NCBI GenBank assembly: GCA_030040515.1
Contig: JASHTO010000612.1
Coordinates: 1 to 12,231 of the forward strand
Reading direction: 5' to 3'
Length of the DNA stretch: 12,231 nt
DNA from: Terriglobia bacterium
Lineage (GTDB): Bacteria > Acidobacteriota > Terriglobia > UBA7540
Every line of letters begins with the position of its first letter. The first letter of the stretch is position 1. Under the pieces are notes generated by a model, which saw nothing but the letters and a program-made list of their open reading frames with translations, did not search any database and was not told where the DNA came from. This document shows positions 6,684-12,231 of this stretch, in pieces. The translations under genes and the position numbers were made by a program.

Positions 6684-6712
6684 ATTTTCGGCTGTTGAGA
6701 GCCGAATGTCAA
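6684..6712 (-). promoter_or_regulatory. Candidate promoter of dusB-pilZ with palindrome in spacer
   Basis: On the minus strand TTGACA (6707-6712) is followed by a 17-bp spacer and GAAAAT (6684-6689, four of six -10 positions). The predicted transcription start is near 6677, giving a leader of about 40 bases before the ATG at 6634. A perfect 7-bp inverted repeat, TTCGGCT-(6 nt)-AGCCGAA (6687-6706), fills the spacer and touches the -10 box. The 161 bp between here and the fabZ-like gene (6713-6873) are AT-richer than the genes and contain no ORF I can support. Confidence 0.5.
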
Positions 6713-6873
6713 CAGGGGCCTTCACCCGCTGGCCGCAATTTCAATAACTTGTTTATTATCAAAAGATTACAGGGTTTATGGGCCTCAAGATGCCTTTTGA
6801 GTTTCTTTATTTGGTTCTAGGTTTTGGGGTTTATCCACTTTCGCATGCTTTCCGATGAAAGTCAGGAAGCCAA

Positions 6874-7323
6874 TCACCTGGGGATTACATCAGAGGCGCT
6901 GGCTATTCCGAAGCGCATCTGGCCTTCGGCTACAAGTTCGCCTTCTCGAAAAATTGATCCACGCAGTTCGCCCATTTGGGTTTTCATTCGAACAACCTCG
7001 GCTTCCACCCTTACTGTGTCCCCGGCCTCGACCGGTTTTATGATATTTGCCGACGGCACATTTAGGATCATGGCGATCTTGCCCTCCATTTCCGGGCGCT
7101 CCATCACCAGCACCGCACCAACCTGCGTGACCAGCTCCAACAAAACGCCCGTAGGAATCGCAGCGACTCCGGGTGGATTGCCGGCCGCTGCCCGATCATT
7201 CGCCGAAAAATGCTTGATGGCCACGATCCTCTGTCCGGGAATGAATTCTGCCACACGGTCGACAAGAAGAAACGGGTATCGATGTGGAAGCGTGGTGGCG
7301 ATGGCAGATGCGGAGTGGTTCAT
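6874..7323 (-). CDS. FabZ-like (3R)-hydroxyacyl-thioester dehydratase, divergent
   Basis: This 149-aa protein has a hotdog fold. LPHRYPFLLVDRV (12-24) is the FabZ signature with the catalytic histidine H14. The second motif, GHFPGxPVMPGVLxxEAxAQ in typical FabZ, here reads GNPPGVAAIPTGVLLELVTQ (48-67). The glutamate E63 is kept, but His-Phe is replaced by Asn-Pro and several flanking residues have changed. Canonical FabZ dehydrates 3-hydroxyacyl-ACP in fatty-acid elongation. The altered loop may mean a different acyl substrate, and the chromosomal fatty-acid fabZ could lie elsewhere. The length is normal. It stands alone between dusB and the OB/HD gene, with gaps on both sides and no lpxA/lpxD neighbours. 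No good Shine-Dalgarno precedes the ATG at 7321-7323. Confidence 0.82.
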   Translation of the reverse strand: MNHSASAIATTLPHRYPFLLVDRVAEFIPGQRIVAIKHFSANDRAAAGNPPGVAAIPTGVLLELVTQVGAVLVMERPEMEGKIAMILNVPSANIIKPVEAGDTVRVEAEVVRMKTQMGELRGSIFREGELVAEGQMRFGIASASDVIPR

Positions 7324-7448
7324 TCAACCGTTTTGAAACGAGCGCCTATAAAGGCAAAAGTGAAGGAATAGAAGTTATCCAGCAAAGGGCAAACTCCAAT
7401 CAACGCAACGCGGTTCCCGCCCAATGCCCGTTTTTTCCATTTTGCCCA

Positions 7449-8408
7449 TTAGGCCTGGCTTTTCGGTGGCTTCAGCAGTTCGCGCTTCAGCGCCGGGTTC
7501 CGGTTGGTCCAATCGCCGGGGCGGTCCTGATCGGCCTCGTATTGTTCGCGCACAGCTTCCAGCTTGGAATCCATCTCATCGAGAAAACTCACCACCAAGG
7601 CCTCGGCGAACATGGGTTCTTTAGGCGAGCCGAACTCAAGCTTGCCGTGATGAGAAATGATGATGTGCTCGAGTTCGTCCTTAAGCTCCGCAGGAAACCC
7701 AGGGATTTGGCGGATCTTCGCCTGCACTATTTCCAGGGCCATGGTAATGTGCCCGAGCAGTTGGCCGCGCCGGGAATAACGGAACGCGCGTGTGAAGGTC
7801 AGCTCATCCGTCTTTCCCACGTCGTGGAGCACCAGCCCGGCGATGATCAAGTCTCGCCGCAGCCAGGGATAGTGGTCCGCCACGTGATCGGCAAGCGTGA
7901 CGAGCGACAATACGTGTTCCAGCAGGCCGCCCAGAAATGCGTGATGGTAGGTCATTGCCGCGGGCGCCAGCTTGAACTTCCCCGCCAACTCCGCATCTTC
8001 CAAAACGCTCAGCAAGAGACTGCGCAGCGGTCCCTCGCACATGCTCCGGACCCGATCGAGCAGTGCGGCGTACATCTCTTCCGGGTCGCGTTGAGTGCGG
8101 GGGAGATAATCGAGCAGGTCCACTTCTTCCGGCGGGCAGAGTGCAATCCTGCGGACGCGGAGCTGCGGCGCGCCGCGGTAATTTTCCACGTTGCCTTCCA
8201 CACGCACGACGTCGTCCGCTGCAAACTCCGGAGTGGTGCGTTCGGAATAATCCCACAATTTGGCGGCAATAAGGCCGGAGGAATCCCGCAGGCTGAGGTC
8301 CAGATATGCGGCACCGCTGCTGGTGAGTTTGCGTTCCTTGGACTGGACCAAAAAAGTGCTGCGCACCGGAGAATCCGGCGCGAGGTCTTTGATGAAGGTC
8401 TGCTTCAT
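7449..8408 (-). CDS. OB-fold plus HD-domain protein, YhaM-type 3'-5' exoribonuclease family
   Basis: This 319-aa protein has an N-terminal OB-fold nucleic-acid-binding region (about 12-92: FLVQSKERKLTSSGAAYLDL, AKLWDY, VVRVEGNVENYRG) followed by an HD metal-dependent phosphohydrolase domain. The HD residues visible are H155/H156 in YHHAFLGGLLEHVL, LHDVGK (194-199), HH at 253-254 and the D277/D280 pair. This architecture and length match YhaM/CBF1-type 3'-5' exoribonucleases that trim RNA (and ssDNA) ends. Its ATG overlaps the foldase stop as ATGA, so the two are translationally coupled. The last ~25 residues are charged and likely disordered. The exact substrate in this lineage is unknown. 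Confidence 0.87.
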   Translation of the reverse strand: MKQTFIKDLAPDSPVRSTFLVQSKERKLTSSGAAYLDLSLRDSSGLIAAKLWDYSERTTPEFAADDVVRVEGNVENYRGAPQLRVRRIALCPPEEVDLLDYLPRTQRDPEEMYAALLDRVRSMCEGPLRSLLLSVLEDAELAGKFKLAPAAMTYHHAFLGGLLEHVLSLVTLADHVADHYPWLRRDLIIAGLVLHDVGKTDELTFTRAFRYSRRGQLLGHITMALEIVQAKIRQIPGFPAELKDELEHIIISHHGKLEFGSPKEPMFAEALVVSFLDEMDSKLEAVREQYEADQDRPGDWTNRNPALKRELLKPPKSQA

Positions 8409-9427
8409 TGAGTTTTTTCGGAAGCTAACGTCGTGCCGAGCGAATCCGCACCGGTGTCAACGTATCCCGGAGCATAGTAAATATAGCTTTCCTTGCGGAG
8501 CTCGAGCAGGTACTCGCGCATCTTGGGCTCCATTTGTTGGCCGTAGAGAGTCTGGTTCACTTTAGATTCAACCTCTTCAAATTTGGGGATGCCGGGGCTG
8601 TATCGCTCCACAAGTTTGAGGATCAATATGCCGTTTTTGACGTGGATGGGGTCAGTAAATTCATTGACGTCGAGCTTGTTGAGAGCGGTAGCGATCAGTG
8701 AGGGGAGGGTCGAGGTTTTCTGATAGCCGATATCCCCGCCTTGGTCCACGTTGGTATCATCGGAATATTTCTTTACCATTTCACTGAAGCGCGCGCCGTT
8801 TTTTAACTCCGTTTCAACATCCTTCGCGCGCTTTTCCGCCTCATCGGGCTTGTACTTTTCCGTCGAAATCAGAATTTCCGAGAGGCGGACCATGCCGGGC
8901 GATTTGAACTCATCTTTGTGTTCATTGTAGTACTTTCGCGCTTCCTCCCGTGTGATCACGATGCGCGAGCCGACGTCGCGGCTGATCACTTCGTTCATGA
9001 GAAGGCGCCGGCGGATCTTCTCCTTAAAATCCTCCCAATTTACTCCCTGTTGTTCCGCATCCTTTTGCAGGTCTTCGATGGTCGCGAGGTTGCTTTGCTT
9101 GCGATATTGGTCCAGTTCCTTGATGAGGTCCGTCTCTACATTTATGTCTTCGTCCTTGGCCTTCTGTACCAACAGGGATTCGTCGACCAAATCGCGCAGG
9201 AGGTTTTTGCTTGCCTCGCCGACCTTGGCGTCCAGGTCCGGGCCGGAGTATTGTTTGGACAGCTCGTCGCGGAGCGACGCCTTCTCGCGATCATACTGAC
9301 GCTGCGTGATGATCTCATTGTTGACGCGGCAGATGATGCGCTCCACTACGTGCGCGGCCCGGGCCCACGGCGGCAGAATCGCCGCCGCGAGGGTGGCGGC
9401 GGCAACGGTCATCATCGTTCGCTTCAT
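8405..9427 (-). CDS. SurA/PpiC-type periplasmic peptidyl-prolyl isomerase (foldase)
   Basis: This 340-aa protein has a signal peptide at about 1-24 (MKRTMM start, Ala-rich core, ARA before AHV). Residues ~27-160 form a helical SurA-N-like chaperone region beginning VVERIICRVNNEIITQRQ, the usual opening of SurA. A parvulin (PpiC) domain spans ~178-275: VRLSEILI, ARFSEMVKKYSDD, QGGDIGY and the closing NGILILKLVE. A helical tail follows. SurA binds unfolded outer-membrane proteins in the periplasm. E. coli SurA has two parvulin domains and 428 aa; this one has a single parvulin domain, as is common outside Proteobacteria. AGGAG (9434-9438) is well spaced from the ATG at 9425-9427. It lies 87 bp after mfd and overlaps the OB/HD gene by 4 bp, indicating a three-gene unit. 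Confidence 0.9.
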   Translation of the reverse strand: MKRTMMTVAAATLAAAILPPWARAAHVVERIICRVNNEIITQRQYDREKASLRDELSKQYSGPDLDAKVGEASKNLLRDLVDESLLVQKAKDEDINVETDLIKELDQYRKQSNLATIEDLQKDAEQQGVNWEDFKEKIRRRLLMNEVISRDVGSRIVITREEARKYYNEHKDEFKSPGMVRLSEILISTEKYKPDEAEKRAKDVETELKNGARFSEMVKKYSDDTNVDQGGDIGYQKTSTLPSLIATALNKLDVNEFTDPIHVKNGILILKLVERYSPGIPKFEEVESKVNQTLYGQQMEPKMREYLLELRKESYIYYAPGYVDTGADSLGTTLASEKTQ

Positions 9428-9514
9428 GCTTCACTCCTATTCAGGGTATCACTAGCATCAGTGTTTGGATGCGTCCTGACTGAATCCGGACAACTAACCC
9501 CTGAATTTCCGATT

Positions 9515-12231
9515 TTAAGTCTGAGGGCGCAATTCCTGCAAGACGTTTTGGACCTGGTTGATCAGGTCACCCTCGCGCATTGGGAAGCGCAATACGCGGT
9601 CGGGCCGAAAAGTAGCATCGCGCCGCCGGCGCAGCCACTGTGCCAACCGCTGCGGATCCACTCGAGCTTCTTCGTGAAATTTGATCCAAATCTCCTCGCC
9701 CTTGCGCTCGATTTGCTGAACCAGTAGCTGCTCCGCGGCGCTTTTCAGCAACGCATAGTCCAGCAGATTCGCCACCGAGGGCGGAATAGGGCCGAAGCGG
9801 TCGGTCATTTCAGCTTCCAGCTCGGCGCGGTCCTGCGCAACGGCAGCGCTCGAGATGCGTTTATACATGCGCAGCCGCTGGCTCTCATCCGGGATGTAAG
9901 GATCGGGAATCTTGATGTCGAGGCCCAGGTTGAGCGATACGCGGACTTCGATTTTGGCGGGTTCGCCCTTCAACTCTTCCACCGTTTGCTCCAGCATTTT
10001 CAAGTAAAGGTCAATTCCCATAGCGTTCAGGTGGCCGTGCTGCTCAGCTCCCAACAGATTGCCGGCACCGCGTAATTCCAGGTCCAGGGCCGCCAGGCGA
10101 AATCCCGCGCCGAGATCGGAGAATTCCTTCAGCGCTGCGAGCCGGCGGCGGGCGATGGGGGTCAGGGAGTCCTCCGAGCCGATCAGGAAAAAAGCATAGG
10201 CCCGGCGGTCCGAACGCCCTACCCGTCCGCGAAGCTGGTAAAGATCGGCCAGGCCGAAGCGGTCGGAATGATTTACGATCAGGGTGTTGGCGCGCGGAAT
10301 GTCCAGCCCGTTTTCGATGAGCGAGGTCGCTACCAATACGTCGTATTCACCCCGCATGAACTTCATCATCACCTGTTCGAGCTCTTTTTCCCCCATCTTA
10401 CCGTGCGCCACGCCCAGGCGCGCCGTGGGCACCAGCCGCTGCAAGAGGGCGGCCATAGGGAAAATCGATTCCACACGATTGTGCACAAAAAAAGCCTGGC
10501 CCTGTCGCTGCATCTCTTGCAGGATCGCGGACTGGATGAGGACTTGGTTGAAGGGCGCGACGGTGGTTTGAATTGCCAGACGGCCTCGCGGAGGGCTTTC
10601 GATGACGGAAAGGTCCCGCAATCCGCCCAAGGACATGTGCAGGGTGCGGGGGATGGGTGTGGCGGAAAGTGTGAGTACATCCACGCCGGATTTCATTTTT
10701 TTCAGTTTCTCTTTGGCGGCCACACCGAAGCGTTGCTCCTCGTCCACGATCAGTAGGCCCAGATCGCGAAGGCGCACATCCTGCGAAAGCAGGCGATGAG
10801 TGCCGATGAGGATGTCCACGCGGCCAGCCTCTGCATCGGCGACGGTTTTCTTCTGTTCCGCGGCGGTACGAAAACGGCTGAGCATTTCGATGCGAATGGG
10901 GAATGCCGCCATGCGCTGGCGAAATGTCGAATAGTGCTGAAATGCCAGTACCGTGGTAGGAGCGAGCACGGCCACCTGGCGGCCGTCCTGAACAACTTTG
11001 AACGCGGCACGCATGGCGAGCTCGGTTTTTCCGTACCCCACATCGCCGCACAGCAGGCGGTCCATGGGCTGGGGGTTCTCCAGATCGCGCTTGATTTCGG
11101 CAAGTGCGGTAAGCTGGTCCGGAGTTTCCTCATACTCAAATGCATCCTCGAATTCGTGTTGCCAGGGAGTATCTGGTGAGGCTGCGGTTCCGCCCCGCAT
11201 TTTGCGCTCCGCGTAGACCTGCAAGAGTTCAGCCGCCATGTCGCGCAGGGCGCGCTTGACTCGCGTTTTAGTGCGTTCCCAGGTTGCGCCGCCCAGCCGG
11301 TCGAGTTGCGGCTTGGCGCCTTCGTGGGAGCGATACTTCTCTACAAGGTCCAGACGTTCGAGCGGCACGTAAAGCTTGGCATCTTCTTGAAAGGTGAGCA
11401 GCATGAAGTCGCGCGCCGCCCCCCCCACCGCCAACTGCCGCAAACCCTGATAAATTGCGATGCCATGATCGATGTGGACGACGTAATCGCCTACCTTCAA
11501 GTCGCTCAGGTCGGAAATAAAAGTCGAAATCCCGGAACGTTCGCGGCGACCTCGAGTCCCCCAATCGAAGCCGCCAAACAAATCCTCATCCGACAGCCAG
11601 AGTTGCTTAAGATCGGGAAACCCCATGCCTTCGCGAATGTCCCCGTGGGCGATGTAGGCGCCGGGAAGATCAGGCGATCGGGTGATAGGCTCGCTTCCTG
11701 CGGGAGCAGAAGGTTCACGCGAACTCGGCTTCTCCTTTTTCTTCTGGTCATTCGGACCCTTTGCCAGTAAATGGTAGGGGATCTCGTATTCCTTCAAAAT
11801 CTCTCGAAGACGGTCTACCTTGCCGCTGGTGGGTACGACGAAAATGACGGACTCACCCTGCTTCAGGCGCCCGCGCAAGTCATCCACCAACACCGTGACT
11901 CTTCCTTGATACTTGGGGGGTGGTTGGGAAAGGATCGGGAATTCGGGAATCGGGATTTCTTCGACAGGGGGCGGAAGTTGGATTTCTTGGTTTACAGCAT
12001 CATCGGAGGAGCTGGCAATTGCCTGTGCAGGCGCGCCAAATTTCAGCTCGTTGCTCGCCGCCTTCCACGCCTCGATGTTCTGTGCGCCTTCAGGCGGGAA
12101 GTATAAATCTCCACCGATTACAACCGCTTGCGACTGCGTTTCGGCTGCCGGCAAAGCGCTTTCCAAGTGCAATTCCTTCAGGGAAATCTGTGCGATCCCC
12201 GACATGGCGCGTTGAAATTCATCCTCTGTCA
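9515..12231 (-). CDS. mfd: Transcription-repair coupling factor Mfd, N-terminus cut by window edge
   Basis: The frame is open to the window edge (eight codons, TEDEFQRA, precede the first in-window ATG at 12205), so this is a partial gene. About 250 N-terminal residues of a usual ~1150 should lie outside. Counted from 12205, the visible parts are: the end of the UvrB-homology region (about 1-225), the CarD-like RNA-polymerase interaction domain (LKVGDYVVHIDHGIAIYQG, 236-254), and the RecG-type translocase with Walker A GDVGYGKT (387-394), DEEQ box (488-491), SATPIPRT (514-521) and QLRGRVGR (657-664). The TRG region (ELRGAGNLLG) and the D7 autoinhibitory domain follow to the end. Mfd uses ATP to push stalled RNA polymerase off DNA lesions and recruits UvrA. 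Two low-complexity inserts (about 58-98, Pro-rich; 150-182, charged) break the UvrB-homology part. It heads the mfd-foldase-OB/HD unit. Confidence 0.97.
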   Translation of the reverse strand, partial: TEDEFQRAMSGIAQISLKELHLESALPAAETQSQAVVIGGDLYFPPEGAQNIEAWKAASNELKFGAPAQAIASSSDDAVNQEIQLPPPVEEIPIPEFPILSQPPPKYQGRVTVLVDDLRGRLKQGESVIFVVPTSGKVDRLREILKEYEIPYHLLAKGPNDQKKKEKPSSREPSAPAGSEPITRSPDLPGAYIAHGDIREGMGFPDLKQLWLSDEDLFGGFDWGTRGRRERSGISTFISDLSDLKVGDYVVHIDHGIAIYQGLRQLAVGGAARDFMLLTFQEDAKLYVPLERLDLVEKYRSHEGAKPQLDRLGGATWERTKTRVKRALRDMAAELLQVYAERKMRGGTAASPDTPWQHEFEDAFEYEETPDQLTALAEIKRDLENPQPMDRLLCGDVGYGKTELAMRAAFKVVQDGRQVAVLAPTTVLAFQHYSTFRQRMAAFPIRIEMLSRFRTAAEQKKTVADAEAGRVDILIGTHRLLSQDVRLRDLGLLIVDEEQRFGVAAKEKLKKMKSGVDVLTLSATPIPRTLHMSLGGLRDLSVIESPPRGRLAIQTTVAPFNQVLIQSAILQEMQRQGQAFFVHNRVESIFPMAALLQRLVPTARLGVAHGKMGEKELEQVMMKFMRGEYDVLVATSLIENGLDIPRANTLIVNHSDRFGLADLYQLRGRVGRSDRRAYAFFLIGSEDSLTPIARRRLAALKEFSDLGAGFRLAALDLELRGAGNLLGAEQHGHLNAMGIDLYLKMLEQTVEELKGEPAKIEVRVSLNLGLDIKIPDPYIPDESQRLRMYKRISSAAVAQDRAELEAEMTDRFGPIPPSVANLLDYALLKSAAEQLLVQQIERKGEEIWIKFHEEARVDPQRLAQWLRRRRDATFRPDRVLRFPMREGDLINQVQNVLQELRPQT

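Noticed and set aside
6635..6712. TTG start giving dusB 26 more residues
   Set aside because: The TTG is part of a TTGACA -35 box, and normal DusB length is reached from the ATG at 6634.
6113..6820. 235-aa plus-strand open frame
   Set aside because: Antisense to dusB and runs through its promoter region; no domain content.
7284..8411. 375-aa plus-strand open frame
   Set aside because: It lies antisense to the FabZ-like and OB/HD genes, which have clear family motifs; its translation shows no recognisable domain and is a by-product of GC-rich codon use.
8918..9727. 269-aa plus-strand open frame
   Set aside because: Antisense across the foldase start, intergenic gap and mfd end; all three real features are well supported on the other strand.

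Overview
The window looks like a chromosomal stretch from a GC-rich soil-type bacterium, most likely an Acidobacteriota member. This is an inference from protein style: a TonB-like protein with a long Gly-rich linker, a serine-protease-fold protein with a C-terminal domain I associate with that phylum, and intergenic DNA packed with short GC-rich hairpins. No marker gene in the window proves the taxonomy.

Layout from left to right. A tRNA-Gln(CUG) gene (36-109, minus) has its own sigma70-type promoter. A three-pass TonB-like protein (212-1495, minus) follows. An intergenic stretch of about 770 bp (1496-2262) holds hairpins, a triplicated ~20-nt box and the first copy of a composite repeat. 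rsmI (2263-3162, plus) and a secreted trypsin-fold protein (3442-4560, plus) are the only two intact plus-strand genes. A second intergenic mosaic (4564-5277) carries a decayed REP-associated transposase start and the second copy of the composite repeat. From there to the right edge all genes are on the minus strand: dusB-pilZ (tightly coupled), a FabZ-like dehydratase, and mfd - SurA/PpiC-like foldase - OB/HD-domain nuclease-like protein. The foldase and OB/HD genes overlap by 4 bp. mfd is cut by the window edge and lacks its N-terminus.

Most genes are housekeeping: tRNA supply and modification (tRNA-Gln, DusB), 16S rRNA methylation (RsmI), transcription-coupled repair (Mfd), envelope protein folding (SurA-like) and fatty-acid or thioester chemistry (FabZ-like). 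I see no prophage, CRISPR array, toxin-antitoxin pair or defence island. The points worth a second look are the pair of ~210-230 bp hairpin-rich direct repeats bracketing the plus-strand rsmI/protease pair next to a transposase remnant, the displaced catalytic serine in the protease, the altered second motif of the FabZ-like protein, and a palindrome that exactly fills the spacer of the likely dusB promoter.
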